Positions 44,675-53,998 are shown, counted from the first letter of the stretch. The stretch: DNA of 64,000 bases from Petrotoga mobilis SJ95 (GCF_000018605.1 NC_010003.1:310001-374000), one strand, 5' to 3'. Notes: a model not told the origin generated them from the letters alone. Translations and numbers: made by a program.

Positions 44675-45397
44675 TTAAAAGTTTGAAGTTATTTCAATAA
44701 GCTTTGCGTTGAGTGAATCCCCTGTTAATACTGCTTTTTGTAGTATATCAAATTTTCTATTTGCTTCGATCATCTTAATCATCTCATTTAGGGCATCAAC
44801 GTTTGAACTCTCTAGAAACCCTTGTCTCATATTGAAGTTACCTGCTTGTCCTAGCTCTTCTCCAGTGAAATAATTTTCACCATATTTATTCAAATTCTCT
44901 ACATTTAGGATGTTTAATCTTGTGTTTGTCCCAGATATATTACCCTCTTCATCCACAAAAAAATTATCCAGATCTACAAGTATAGGGTTATTTTCTTCAT
45001 CTAACACGTAATCACCACTTTTTGTGACAAGGTAATTTTCAGGACTTAAAGAAAATTCACCATTTCGTGTGTAAAAGTAGTTACCGTTTCTCTCTATTTT
45101 AAAAAAACCGTCTCCTTCTATTGCAAAGTCTAATTTTCCACTTGTTTCTACCAAAGGCCCTTGTTCAAGATTTGGAATTACCTCGTCCAAAACAACCGAA
45201 CTATAAATGTTCCCTATTGGTTCGCCTTTTCCTTGTGCATTTTGATATGATCTAATCTCTTTTTCGTATACACTTTTAAATAGGTTAAAATCCTTTTTAT
45301 AACCTACGGTGTTTAGGTTAGCCAAATTGTTGGAAATAGAGTTCAATTCAGCAAAAGAGTTGAGCATACCAGCCGTTGCATTGTATATTCCTTTCAT
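44675..45397 (-). CDS. Flagellar basal-body rod protein, FlgF/FlgG family (FlhO-like)
   Basis: The 240-residue product from ATG 45397 (AGGGGGA upstream) has IYNATAGMLNSFAELNSISNNLANLNTVGYKKD and FAIEGDGFFKIE, and ends with GFLESSNVDALNEMIKMIEANRKFDILQKAV. It is a second rod protein next to flgG. FlgF (proximal rod) is the likely role. The order mreB/mbl, rod protein, rod protein resembles mbl-flhO-flhP of Bacillus. The ends identify the family; exact rod position is inferred. Confidence 0.9.
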   Translation of the reverse strand: MKGIYNATAGMLNSFAELNSISNNLANLNTVGYKKDFNLFKSVYEKEIRSYQNAQGKGEPIGNIYSSVVLDEVIPNLEQGPLVETSGKLDFAIEGDGFFKIERNGNYFYTRNGEFSLSPENYLVTKSGDYVLDEENNPILVDLDNFFVDEEGNISGTNTRLNILNVENLNKYGENYFTGEELGQAGNFNMRQGFLESSNVDALNEMIKMIEANRKFDILQKAVLTGDSLNAKLIEITSNF

Positions 45398-45423
45398 TTT
45401 ATTTCCCCCTGTGGTGGATGGTT

Positions 45424-46428
45424 CTAATTTACTTGTACTTTGTTTAATAATTCTATGTCTTCTAACAAAATTCCTGTACCTTTTGCACAAACAAGATGTG
45501 GCTCTTCCGGAATATATGTTCTTACGCCAGTTTGCTCTGATATTAATTTATCCAATCCTCTTAGTCTTGCTACTCCTCCTACTACTATAAGTCCATTTTG
45601 CATTATATCCGCAGCTAATTCTGGAGGAGTTTTTTCTAAAATATTTTTTATTTTATTAATTATTTCATTCAATATTGGTTTGATTGCATAGAAAATATCG
45701 TCCGAAGTTAGTTTTAAATTTGAAGGAAGTCCTGTTTTGATATTCTGACCTTTAACTTCCATTTCAAGATTTTCTTCTTGAGAAAAAGCCTTGCCTATGT
45801 CTATTTTTAACCTTTCAGCGGTAGTTTCACCGATCAAGAATTTATATCTTCTTTTAGTATATTTAATTATTTCTTGATCCATGGCTTCGCCTGCAACTTT
45901 TATCGTTTCACTTATGACACAACCTCCTAAACTCAAAATTGCTAAGTCGGTTGTACCCCCTCCTATATCAATGACCATGTGTCCGTTAGGTTCTGTTATA
46001 TCTATTCCACTGCCTATAGCGGCGGCTAAAGGTTCGCTTATAAGAAATACTTTAGAAGCTCCAATCCTACTCCCCGCCTCTTTAACCGCCCTTCTTTCAA
46101 CGTCTGTAGTTAAAGCAGGTATCCCTATGATTAATCGTGGTTTGTACATATTAAAACCTTTGGATTTGGCTTTTTTGACAAAATATCTCAACACTTCCTC
46201 GATGATACTGGGATCTGTAATAACCCCATCCTGTACAGGCCTAATAATTTGTATTTGACTGGGAGTTTTCCCAACCATATCTTTTGCTTCTTTTCCTATT
46301 GCTAACAACTTTTTTTTACTTTTATCAACTGCTACCACTGAAGGTTCTTCAAGGATAATCCCTTGACCACGTTGATATACTACAAAGGTTGCAGTTCCTA
46401 AATCTATTCCTAAATCGGATTTTGCCAT
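45424..46428 (-). CDS. mreB: Rod shape-determining protein MreB
   Basis: The 334-residue actin homologue has the phosphate-1 loop GIDLGTATFVVY, phosphate-2 VIDIGGGTTDLAI, and the adenosine motif VVGGVARLRGL. It forms filaments under the membrane that guide lateral wall synthesis. It leads the flagellar ring/rod operon, only 26 bp from the FlgF/G-type gene. AGGAGG precedes ATG 46428, and a TATAAT lies about 50 bp upstream. MreB, Mbl and MreBH cannot be told apart here. Confidence 0.96.
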   Translation of the reverse strand: MAKSDLGIDLGTATFVVYQRGQGIILEEPSVVAVDKSKKKLLAIGKEAKDMVGKTPSQIQIIRPVQDGVITDPSIIEEVLRYFVKKAKSKGFNMYKPRLIIGIPALTTDVERRAVKEAGSRIGASKVFLISEPLAAAIGSGIDITEPNGHMVIDIGGGTTDLAILSLGGCVISETIKVAGEAMDQEIIKYTKRRYKFLIGETTAERLKIDIGKAFSQEENLEMEVKGQNIKTGLPSNLKLTSDDIFYAIKPILNEIINKIKNILEKTPPELAADIMQNGLIVVGGVARLRGLDKLISEQTGVRTYIPEEPHLVCAKGTGILLEDIELLNKVQVN

Positions 46429-46477
46429 AATTTACCTCCTGTTTTTTCTTTAAAGGGATTTTAGAAACTCTTTCGTC

Positions 46478-46507
46478 ATTATACATTAAGGGGCTACGCC
46501 CCTTAAA
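46478..46507 (-). promoter_or_regulatory. Promoter -10 and hairpin upstream of mreB
   Basis: On the minus strand an inverted repeat TTAAGGGG-CGTAG-CCCCTTAA (46507..46487) is directly followed by TATAAT (46483..46478). The hairpin may end the tRNA-Arg transcript, although its T-run is missing, while the hexamer is the probable -10 of the mreB-flagellar operon. No -35 is clear. Confidence 0.45.
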
Positions 46508-46567
46508 AACCCCCGAATTCAAAAATCAAAGCTTATTATAAAAACCGTTTTGCACAAATCTGCAAAA

Positions 46568-46639
46568 TGTGCCTGGCGGGAGTCGAACCCGCATCTTTGG
46601 ATCCGGAGTCCAACGCTTTATCCGTTAGGCTACAGGCAC
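46568..46639 (-). tRNA. tRNA-Arg (CCG)
   Basis: The minus strand gives acceptor GTGCCTG/CAGGCAC with discriminator A, anticodon stem TTGGA/TCCAA with loop CTCCGGA (anticodon CCG), and T arm GCGGG-TTCGACT-CCCGC. No CCA is encoded, unlike the other two tRNA genes here. Its first ten bases overlap the 3' end of the ruvX-like gene, whose stop codon is formed by tRNA positions 8-10. Confidence 0.95.
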
Positions 46640-47322
46640 ATCAATTCATTAAAATTAATATTTACTTGAATTTTTTCTCTGTTTTCTTTATTTGTTATGA
46701 TTAAATCATAATAATCTTTTAGGTCTGACATCAAAGTGGTACTTTCGAATCCTTTTTTGTAGTAGTACCAAAATACCCAAGGGTCTTTTGCAAAGATAGA
46801 AAAATTTTCCAACTCATTATTAATAGGAACATCCCAGATCAAAATATCTTTGTAACATGAAAAATCTTTTTTTAGATTATAAACTTCTTTTTCTACTAAG
46901 GCAATGGCATTTTCAGGGCTCTGAATAAAATTGGATAGAATGAGTACACTACTATTCTGGTCTTTGGTCCTTTTTACTTTTTTATAACTAACTTGTCCTC
47001 TAACCTCGCTATACAAAGAGGAAGTGGTCAATCTTTCATCTACAAAGTAAATTTTGCATCCTATCTTTTCTTTTATCTTTATAGCTTCATCTATACTCAA
47101 AAAACTCTGTTTTGAATATCTCCCAGACATGGAAATTGGTAATCCAAACACGATTAAATCGTCGTGGCTTAAATCCAATGAAACCAAGAATTCTAAGAGT
47201 TTTTCAGACTTTATTGTCTCTTTTGGCAATGGAATATTTACATCTTGTTTTAAAATAGCTATCCCACAATTACTCGTCCCATAATCGATTCCATAAACTT
47301 TTAAGTTCTTAATAACTCCCAT
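46630..47322 (-). CDS. RuvX/YqgF-like RNase H-fold protein with C-terminal extension
   Basis: The first ~150 of 230 residues match the YqgF/RuvX fold: GIDYGTSNCGIAI, FGLPISMSGRYSKQS, VDERLTTSSLYSEV and the late KDQNSSVLILSNFIQ with the last acidic residue. RuvX proteins act as putative Holliday-junction resolvases or in 16S rRNA 5' processing. The remaining 80 residues (from about FSCYKDILIWD on) are not part of the standard fold of about 140 residues. The last codons run into the tRNA-Arg gene, and the stop TAG comes from it. It overlaps the upstream DUF3343-like gene. Confidence 0.78.
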   Translation of the reverse strand: MGVIKNLKVYGIDYGTSNCGIAILKQDVNIPLPKETIKSEKLLEFLVSLDLSHDDLIVFGLPISMSGRYSKQSFLSIDEAIKIKEKIGCKIYFVDERLTTSSLYSEVRGQVSYKKVKRTKDQNSSVLILSNFIQSPENAIALVEKEVYNLKKDFSCYKDILIWDVPINNELENFSIFAKDPWVFWYYYKKGFESTTLMSDLKDYYDLIITNKENREKIQVNINFNELMCL

Positions 47323-47573
47323 ACGATATCTTTCTCCAATTTGACTAAATCATATTTAACTCCATTTTTATCTAATATAAAAATGGCTTTTTCTTTATCT
47401 TTAGAGGAAAGGCATAAGACTGGCGCACACGCTTGTAACACAGTTTTTGGGGGAGGAAAGATCTTACAAAAAACGCCGTTCTTCGTTAACATCTCTTTTA
47501 TTTCTATTATTTGATAATTTTCATTTAGCAAAACCAAATCAAGATCTAACGTTGTTCTCAAATTTTTACTCAT
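47301..47573 (-). CDS. DUF3343-like small protein
   Basis: The 90-residue protein has a core NENYQIIEIKEMLTKNGVFC, KIFPPPKTVLQACAPVLCLS and KEKAIFILDKNGV. It resembles DUF3343 (putative Se/S-carrier-like) proteins, which have IPTPR..SSSCG at the same place; here the loop is PPPKTVLQAC with one Cys. The biochemical role is not established. It sits between recJ (two bases) and the RuvX-like gene (22-base overlap), so the three are cotranscribed. Confidence 0.55.
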   Translation of the reverse strand: MSKNLRTTLDLDLVLLNENYQIIEIKEMLTKNGVFCKIFPPPKTVLQACAPVLCLSSKDKEKAIFILDKNGVKYDLVKLEKDIVWELLRT

Positions 47574-47574
47574 T

Positions 47575-50500
47575 TTATAAACTTCTTGCTCCTTCTTTAG
47601 GATTACCTTTCAAGAACTCAATTAATTCTCTTGTGTCTAAATTTTCATAGAAATTTATGGAATTTTTCAATATCCAATTATCTAATATATTTTCCTTAAA
47701 ATTGGAACTTTCACGTAAATCCTTTAGATTAAAATTATTCAATATTTCTACTTCTTCTTCATTCACCTTTATCAACCCTGCATCTTCCATCACGTTTAAA
47801 ACGGTCTCTGATAACGATTTATCACCCTTCAAAAGAGAATTTTGTATCTCCTCTACTTTGTAATGACCGTCGGCTATAAAATCATAGACTAGTTTTAATA
47901 CTTTGAAAGATGGATATTTTCTTGAATACTCGTAAAGTAATTTAACTTTGAACCGATTATTGTAAGCCAATATGATAGTTGTTCTTTGAGTTTTTTTCAT
48001 CCATGTAGAAACCAGGTCTAAAAGCTCTATGTCCGTCTTTGGAACATCCACAATAATCAAAATTGGAGAAAATTGTTTAACCTCAAACGCTATACCGTTG
48101 TTAGAAAAAGAAGTTATATAAAAATTAGCTTTTTCATTTTTAAATTTTTCTCTAGAAATAAGTTTTTCCCTAAAACTCATTGAGTGGTTGAAAAGTCTTA
48201 TATCGTTCTCATCAACTTGTAATTTTTCGTCTAACAGTCTCACTAAAGATTTTTGCCTCTCATAATCGTTCAAAACCAATATTTTGCCATTTCTTTCATT
48301 TGTATAATCCTTCAAAAGTCCCAGAATATTGTTTCTTTCTCTAACCACTTCAAAACTATTATTATTAGAGAAAGATATAAGGATTTTAAATCCTGCTCTT
48401 TTTAATAATTCTTTTAGCTCTTCGCTGTAAATAGAACTAAAAATACTAATTTTAGACTTTTGAAGAGCATATTTTCTAAATTGCTGATATTCAGGAACTT
48501 TTCTCACTACCGGATGAAATAATGAATAGAAGGGTTCGTCAATAATAATTTCAGCTTGCATAGAATCAAGTAATTCACGATTTTTAATAAATTTGGGTAC
48601 TGTAACGAATATCACACTATAATTAGATATAAGTTCTGGTGTAAGGATGTATTGATTGTTAAAATATAATAAATTCTCAGGAAAATAAGTGTTTATTATC
48701 TTATATATATGTTCCAATAAACTATTTGTTGCAGAAACAATTATCAACTTTTGATGCTCTTCTAATGATAACTGAACTTTTTTCAGTAAAGAATCGTTTT
48801 TGATCTTACTCGGAAGAAACATCGCTACCTTATTTCTAGTTAAATTATCGTTTAATATTTCTATATTCATGATCTTGTTCAGCTCATCATGAAGAACATT
48901 AGATGCAAAGTTCAATTTTGCAGTTTCACCTTGTTGTATTTCCTTATTAACCATCAAATCTTGCAAGTAAAATTTAACGTAACTATTTTTTAAATTATAA
49001 GAGTTCTCTATTCTAAAGGTACCCACAAGATCTGTAAATAGGTCTTTTTTACTATTCTCTGTTAGCTCGCTTAATCTGTATCCCAAATCGTAACCTAAAA
49101 TATCTATGATTAAGGAATCTTTATTGAGCGTTCCTGAAAAACTTTGAGAACCGTTACGAAAGAATCTTATGTTTTCTAATTTAGCGTTTTTTATCAAAAA
49201 AACTGGTTCTTGATTCCCATACCCAAAAGGTTCTAACTTGTTTATATCTTCAAACATCGTTTCCCATATTCCTTCTATTTCCATATCCACATCAATTTGA
49301 GACGTTAATTTTTTATCTCCATATAACTCCTTGTAAACCTCGTTAATCTCCTTTCTCAAAGCTTCTATATTTTTAGAAAGAATGGAAAAACCTGCAGCAA
49401 ACTTATGACCGCCGAACTCTTCAAAAATCCCTCTTTCATTGACTTTGAGAAGGAGCTCCATTAAATCTATGCCCTGAGGACTTCTTCCTGAACCTTTACC
49501 CATTTCTTGATTTTTTGATATCATCAAAACGGGTTTATTGAATTGATTTGATAGTTTGGAAGCCACTATCCCAAGAACTCCCATATGCCAGTCTTCGCCG
49601 CTTAATACCAATACCGGATCCTTTTTGTATTCAGGGTACAAATCTAACAAACTTAAAGAGTACAGATAGATTTCCTTTTCAGTACTTTGTCTTTTTGAAT
49701 TTAGTCGGAGTAATTCTGAAACCGCCTTTTTTAATTTTTCTTCATCTTTCTCAATCAACAAATTAAACGCAGACCTTGCGTCTGACATTCTTCCAGCAGC
49801 GTTTATCTTCGGAGCAACTTTAAAAGTGATGGTGCGCGAATTTATCTCAGAATCAACTATTTTCAATTCATCGAGCAAATATTTTAAGCCTTTGGTTGGA
49901 TTAGTCTTTAACTTGTTCAATCCTATCTTAACCAAGTATCGATTTTCCGAAGTTATCGATACTATGTCAGCAATAGTACCCACTGCCACCAGATCTATAT
50001 ATTCAAAGGGGTCTAAAGAATTATCGTAACTTTTGTATAAGGCTTGTAGCAATTTAAAAGTTACGCCTACTCCTGCCAGGTCTTTGAAAGGATATTTGTC
50101 ATCTTCCCTCTTTGGATTCAATATTGCATCAGCTTTTGGGAGATTTTCTTGGGGTAAATGATGATCGGTAACTATAACTTTCATTCCAAGACTTTTCGCA
50201 TATTCAATTTCTTGTATGGATGTTGTACCACAATCAACAGTAATAATATTATTATAATTTTTGCTTTTTAACTCTTCTATAGCTTTAACGTTTAGGCTGT
50301 AACCTTCTTCTATTCTAGATGGAATGTAAGAAGTTACATCGTAACCTATTTTTTTTAAGCCAAGATACAAAACTGAAGTTGCAGTTACCCCATCAACGTC
50401 GTAATCACCGAAGATCGCCACTTTTTCCTTTTTTTCTTTAATTTGTTTGAGAATTTCTACGGCTTTTGACATATCCTTCATCAAATAAGGGTCAAAGCTT

Positions 50501-50682
50501 TCCAATTCTAAATGGTTCAAAAACTTATCTCCCTCTTCGGGTGTTTCAATATTTCTAGATACTAATAATTTTGCCAAAAAGTCGGAAATTCCCAAAGCAC
50601 TAGATAAGGTTTTTGCAACTTTATCTTTTTGTTGATAATAAGAAGCCTTTGGGTCCCAAAAAACCTTCCATTTACTCTCCAT
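47575..50682 (-). CDS. recJ: Single-strand DNA exonuclease RecJ with long C-terminal extension
   Basis: The product has 1035 residues. The first ~560 form a full RecJ: motif I FGDYDVDGVTATSV, VDCGTTS, VTDHHLP, GRMSDARSAF, and DHHA1 motifs GSGRSPQGIDLMELL and FGGHKFAAGF, followed by an OB-like region. RecJ degrades 5'-ended single strands in recombination repair. The further ~450 residues contain a Rossmann-like order reminiscent of a degenerate SF2 helicase (LIIVSATNSLLEHI, AEIIIDEPFYS, GKILVLNDYERQKSLVRLLD) but without a Walker A GKT. The start ATG 50682 with GGGAG is chosen over upstream in-frame starts. Firmicute RecJ C-terminal domains may be related to this tail. Confidence 0.93.
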   Translation of the reverse strand: MESKWKVFWDPKASYYQQKDKVAKTLSSALGISDFLAKLLVSRNIETPEEGDKFLNHLELESFDPYLMKDMSKAVEILKQIKEKKEKVAIFGDYDVDGVTATSVLYLGLKKIGYDVTSYIPSRIEEGYSLNVKAIEELKSKNYNNIITVDCGTTSIQEIEYAKSLGMKVIVTDHHLPQENLPKADAILNPKREDDKYPFKDLAGVGVTFKLLQALYKSYDNSLDPFEYIDLVAVGTIADIVSITSENRYLVKIGLNKLKTNPTKGLKYLLDELKIVDSEINSRTITFKVAPKINAAGRMSDARSAFNLLIEKDEEKLKKAVSELLRLNSKRQSTEKEIYLYSLSLLDLYPEYKKDPVLVLSGEDWHMGVLGIVASKLSNQFNKPVLMISKNQEMGKGSGRSPQGIDLMELLLKVNERGIFEEFGGHKFAAGFSILSKNIEALRKEINEVYKELYGDKKLTSQIDVDMEIEGIWETMFEDINKLEPFGYGNQEPVFLIKNAKLENIRFFRNGSQSFSGTLNKDSLIIDILGYDLGYRLSELTENSKKDLFTDLVGTFRIENSYNLKNSYVKFYLQDLMVNKEIQQGETAKLNFASNVLHDELNKIMNIEILNDNLTRNKVAMFLPSKIKNDSLLKKVQLSLEEHQKLIIVSATNSLLEHIYKIINTYFPENLLYFNNQYILTPELISNYSVIFVTVPKFIKNRELLDSMQAEIIIDEPFYSLFHPVVRKVPEYQQFRKYALQKSKISIFSSIYSEELKELLKRAGFKILISFSNNNSFEVVRERNNILGLLKDYTNERNGKILVLNDYERQKSLVRLLDEKLQVDENDIRLFNHSMSFREKLISREKFKNEKANFYITSFSNNGIAFEVKQFSPILIIVDVPKTDIELLDLVSTWMKKTQRTTIILAYNNRFKVKLLYEYSRKYPSFKVLKLVYDFIADGHYKVEEIQNSLLKGDKSLSETVLNVMEDAGLIKVNEEEVEILNNFNLKDLRESSNFKENILDNWILKNSINFYENLDTRELIEFLKGNPKEGARSL

Positions 50683-50836
50683 ATTAAATTTCTCCCTTCT
50701 CTTATTTTTTTCTTTATAAATATTATACATTATTAGTACTAAAATATTAAAGAAAGATTTGTAAAGATTCAAAAAAGCTAAATTGTTGTATAATATTGAA
50801 GACTAGATGAATCCAATTAGAAGAGGTGCAAGTTAA

Positions 50837-52210
50837 GTGAAAAATATATTATTGATAATTCTTCTTTCTACTCTATCTATTTTTTCATGGGCTTTAACTC
50901 TCGAAGAAATAGAAAATCTTTCAAAAAACCCTGCAACTCTGGAATTGTCATGGGAATATTTTTTAGAGTACATTATAGAAAATCCCAGTGATGCTAGAAT
51001 TACAGATACAGGTTCATTGATATCAGCTAAAATCTCTTTGTTTAACAAATATAGAAATTATAATTTTGCCAACTTTATTATTTCTGAAGACTTAAAAAAT
51101 TTTTGCATTAACTTGGGAGTAATAGGCACCAATTTTTCCATTCCAGAAGATGATACCAATAAAATTTTATTCATCTTTCCTGAAATTGTCCCTATTTTGA
51201 ATAACATATTTAACACAGGGAATTTTGAAGAATCTTATTATAAATATTTGTATAAATTAGAAGGATTGAAAGAACATTTACAAGTAAATTCCTATGAAAC
51301 CTTCATCAAAACAACTATAAGTAATTCTCTTTCTTCTCCAATTTATTTCGATGAAGACCTTGAAAGATTCATTGAAGTTTTTGTACCAGCTAATAATTAT
51401 ATCTTGTTTGAAAAGCTTATTTCTGAATCCAAATATCTAGTCGATGAAGATAAGTACCTAGGAGCATATAAACTACTGACATTTTTAAACAAACACAACT
51501 CAATAAATGAATCTATAGTTACATATTCTCAACTTAAAAATTATTTTTCTTTGAAACAGAAATTAACTTCATTAAACGACCAGGTTTTCTTTGTCGAAAA
51601 ACAAGAACTGTCTTCTTTTATATCTGAAGTGTACAAAGTTGGAGAGGATTTAAAGGCACTTACTATAGAAAAAAATTTACTTTACAACATATTTTTGCCG
51701 TTATTAAAAGCTTTGAATTCTAAATTAGAAAATATACAAGAAAAAGTACCTGTCGTTGATGAAAACTTTGAAAACTTGTCATTCTCTTTCAACGAACAAA
51801 TAAATGCCGAGATTTTGAAATTGCAAATGCATATTACGAGAATAGAAAACTTGCCCATTGTGGTAGAAAGTGACAAAGCAACTTTGGTAGAACAACCAAC
51901 AGACTCACAAGAAGCATCAGCAAGAAGAATCTTTGTTTATTTTTTGCTTTCCATTTTAGGTACCTTTATTGTAATTTTCTTGTATTTTGAATTGTACCCC
52001 TCTTATTCAAAAATCAACTTTTTATGTACATTGAAATTAGGGAGATATGCTGCTCATTTGGCGGAAAAACTCATTTTAAAAAATCCGGAAGATTACAAGG
52101 CGTTTCTAATTTTGGCAAAATCATATGAAGTTGCAGGGAAGTATAACGCATCAATCAACGCATACAAAACTGCCTTAAAATTAAAAGACAAAACAAAAGA
52201 AGGTGAATAA
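50837..52210 (+). CDS. Secreted/membrane TPR-repeat protein of unknown function
   Basis: The 457-residue product has an N-terminal signal (NILLIILLSTLSIFSWA) and a long extracytoplasmic helical domain. One membrane segment lies near residues 372-392 (IFVYFLLSILGTFIVIFLYF). The cytoplasmic tail has two TPR-like units (AAHLAEKLILKNPEDYKAFL and KYNASINAYKTALK). No family was recognised. GTG 50837 is the start. The plus-strand TATAAT at 50789 is its probable -10. It is coupled to tsaB, whose start lies two bases after its stop. A structural or scaffolding role at the envelope is only a guess. Confidence 0.75.
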   Translation: MKNILLIILLSTLSIFSWALTLEEIENLSKNPATLELSWEYFLEYIIENPSDARITDTGSLISAKISLFNKYRNYNFANFIISEDLKNFCINLGVIGTNFSIPEDDTNKILFIFPEIVPILNNIFNTGNFEESYYKYLYKLEGLKEHLQVNSYETFIKTTISNSLSSPIYFDEDLERFIEVFVPANNYILFEKLISESKYLVDEDKYLGAYKLLTFLNKHNSINESIVTYSQLKNYFSLKQKLTSLNDQVFFVEKQELSSFISEVYKVGEDLKALTIEKNLLYNIFLPLLKALNSKLENIQEKVPVVDENFENLSFSFNEQINAEILKLQMHITRIENLPIVVESDKATLVEQPTDSQEASARRIFVYFLLSILGTFIVIFLYFELYPSYSKINFLCTLKLGRYAAHLAEKLILKNPEDYKAFLILAKSYEVAGKYNASINAYKTALKLKDKTKEGE

Positions 52211-52211
52211 G

Positions 52212-52883
52212 TTGAATTTTTTAGTAATTTCAACTACTCTAAAAAATATACTCGTTGTATTAAAAGATGAAAAGAATAATATTTATTCAAGGACTTTGAC
52301 TGAGAATAAATCCGGTAATTACCTTGCTAACGCGATCAAGGAAGTAGCAGAAGAATCAAAAACAAATATAAAAAATATAGATGAATTTGGTATAGATATA
52401 GGTCCCGGATCTTTCACCGGGATCAGAGTAGCTATTTCTACTTTACAAGGGCTTTTAATAGATAACCCAGAAAAAGAAGTTTATACCTTTTTCTCTTCTG
52501 ATGTTTTGTACCGTTCCGCTGTGAATAACAATCCCAATCTTAAGGAAAAAAAGTTGGCTGTCTTGAAAAGAGCCCGAGAAAATGCCGCATATGCATCTAT
52601 ATACGAAAACGGGAAAAGAACCTTTGGCCCACAAATGGTCTTTGGAGAGTTTTTAAGAGATTCTATGAACCACTGTATTTTGATAAATGAAGAAGCAGAA
52701 TATTTTAAAAACAAATACAAACTGGAAAATGAAGTACTTTATTCAAACATTGATGAAAAGTCTCTAATTGAAGAAGTTATCAAAGGAAAGAGAGTAAAAA
52801 TAAAAAACTTGGAACCTCTTTATCTTCAAAAACCTTTAGCGGTTGAAAATTTAGAAAAGCAAAAAAACAAAATAGGTCAATGA
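52212..52883 (+). CDS. tsaB: tRNA threonylcarbamoyladenosine protein TsaB
   Basis: The 223-residue ASKHA protein has LVISTTLKNILVVL, the hallmark IDIGPGSFTGIRVAISTLQGL and KRARENAAYASIYE. TsaB is the non-catalytic partner of TsaD in t6A37 formation of ANN-decoding tRNAs. Some nucleotide-binding residues are relaxed, as in other thermophile TsaB proteins. TTG 52212 with AAGGTGA five bases upstream is preferred to GTG 52203, which overlaps that site. The stop lies inside a terminator hairpin. Confidence 0.88.
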   Translation: MNFLVISTTLKNILVVLKDEKNNIYSRTLTENKSGNYLANAIKEVAEESKTNIKNIDEFGIDIGPGSFTGIRVAISTLQGLLIDNPEKEVYTFFSSDVLYRSAVNNNPNLKEKKLAVLKRARENAAYASIYENGKRTFGPQMVFGEFLRDSMNHCILINEEAEYFKNKYKLENEVLYSNIDEKSLIEEVIKGKRVKIKNLEPLYLQKPLAVENLEKQKNKIGQ

Positions 52884-52910
52884 TGAATATCTGTTTGCCT
52901 ATTTTGTTTT
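52864..52910. terminator. Bidirectional terminator overlapping two convergent gene ends
   Basis: AAAACAAAATAGG-TCAA and TTG-CCTATTTTGTTTT form a long stem with one bulge. The tsaB stop (52881..52883) lies in the loop and the stop of the convergent gene (52899) in the distal arm. Both strands have A/T runs fitting intrinsic termination in either direction. Confidence 0.78.
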
Positions 52911-53426
52911 AAAATCCTTATCTAAAATAATATGCAATGAGAAACCTACAAAATAACTCAAACTGTAAAGTATGTTTATAGGGGTTCTATATTTTATATT
53001 AAGTAAGTAAATAAGGAAAGAGAGTATACCACCAGTTAAAAATGAATGCCACAATCCTCTATGTTTCGATAGTTTGTTAAAAAGTATCCCTAAAAGTAAT
53101 CCAACTAAAGTGCCTAAAACTATTATAATAAAATTAGAAAGGTTATAAGGAAAAGGTAGATATTCTTTATACAAGAAATCATATTCAAAGAGATAGTATA
53201 CACTTCCAAAAATTAAAAACAACCTCAATAATCTGTTTATAAAAGAGTTTTGGTGGTCAATATCTGGGAAATCACTCCCAACAACAAAGAGAAAATAGGA
53301 AATCACGATTTCACTGGAAACATAATAAACCTCGTAAAACAAATGACTATAAACAAAATTGAACACTAAAAAAAATACAGGAAATCCAAAAATACCGCTT
53401 AATATGTGAGTTTTAAAATTAGGCAT
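52899..53426 (-). CDS. DUF457/YdjM-like membrane metal-dependent hydrolase
   Basis: The 175-residue membrane protein has MPNFKTHILSG with a His near the N-terminus, then FVVGSDFPDIDH, the central KHRGLWHS and a final HIILD. This set of His/Asp residues in four to five membrane segments is typical of the DUF457 (LexA-regulated YdjM) family of putative membrane-bound hydrolases. The substrate is unknown. It overlaps the fumarase-beta-like gene by eight bases and is the end of the rex-side gene group. Confidence 0.8.
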   Translation of the reverse strand: MPNFKTHILSGIFGFPVFFLVFNFVYSHLFYEVYYVSSEIVISYFLFVVGSDFPDIDHQNSFINRLLRLFLIFGSVYYLFEYDFLYKEYLPFPYNLSNFIIIVLGTLVGLLLGILFNKLSKHRGLWHSFLTGGILSFLIYLLNIKYRTPINILYSLSYFVGFSLHIILDKDFKTK

Positions 53427-53919
53427 TGTTTATATCTCTTATCTGCTCCTTTTCATCAAAAGCTAACACTTCTATAGGGAGTCTTTTAGTCCAAACTTCT
53501 ATAATCCCGCCATTTTTAATATCTTTATAAAAAAGGAGTTTTGGATCAAAAAAACTAATCGTTTTAGAAAGTGTTTTAAAAATCGGCCTATTGTATTTTT
53601 TTAGTTGATTTAATGTTTTGGTAGTCAACTTATCTACTATTAAAGAATTGGCTCCTCCTTCAAACAGAAAATCAAAATAATCAGATATTTCTGTGATATT
53701 GATACTTTTTATCTCACCGTGGGCTAAATTAAAAGTTCCACAAGTGACAAATTCCCCGACAAATTTGTATAAAGGAACCCCTTCCAATTGATAATACTTT
53801 TCAAACCTTTTTAGAGCCTCAGGGGTAACAAATATAATTTTTCCCGTATACAAAACATTGTCTCCATTTTTTAACTTTTTCAACGCATCTAAAGAAACGG
53901 GATAATTTATGTTAAGCAA
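53419..53919 (-). CDS. Divergent class I fumarase/tartrate dehydratase beta-domain protein
   Basis: The 166-residue protein follows the Fumerase_C fold: VSLDALKKLKNGDNVLYTGKIIFVTPEALKRF corresponds to the 'L..GD.V..SG.I...RD.AHKR' opening. KNGGIIEVWTKRLPIEVLAFDEKE corresponds to the closing 'GAEAVW.LEV.DFPVIVA.D'. The normal GPTTSxRMD loop is replaced by CGTFNLAHGEI, so substrate binding is probably altered. No alpha subunit lies nearby. It is between rex and the DUF457 gene. Catalytic fumarase activity is doubtful. Confidence 0.65.
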   Translation of the reverse strand: MLNINYPVSLDALKKLKNGDNVLYTGKIIFVTPEALKRFEKYYQLEGVPLYKFVGEFVTCGTFNLAHGEIKSINITEISDYFDFLFEGGANSLIVDKLTTKTLNQLKKYNRPIFKTLSKTISFFDPKLLFYKDIKNGGIIEVWTKRLPIEVLAFDEKEQIRDINNA

Positions 53920-53998
53920 AACAAATTAGCCTCCTTATTGTTTTCCTACCACTTAATTGTACTCAGTTAAGAACACGTTGGCTTCCAAATATCAGATT

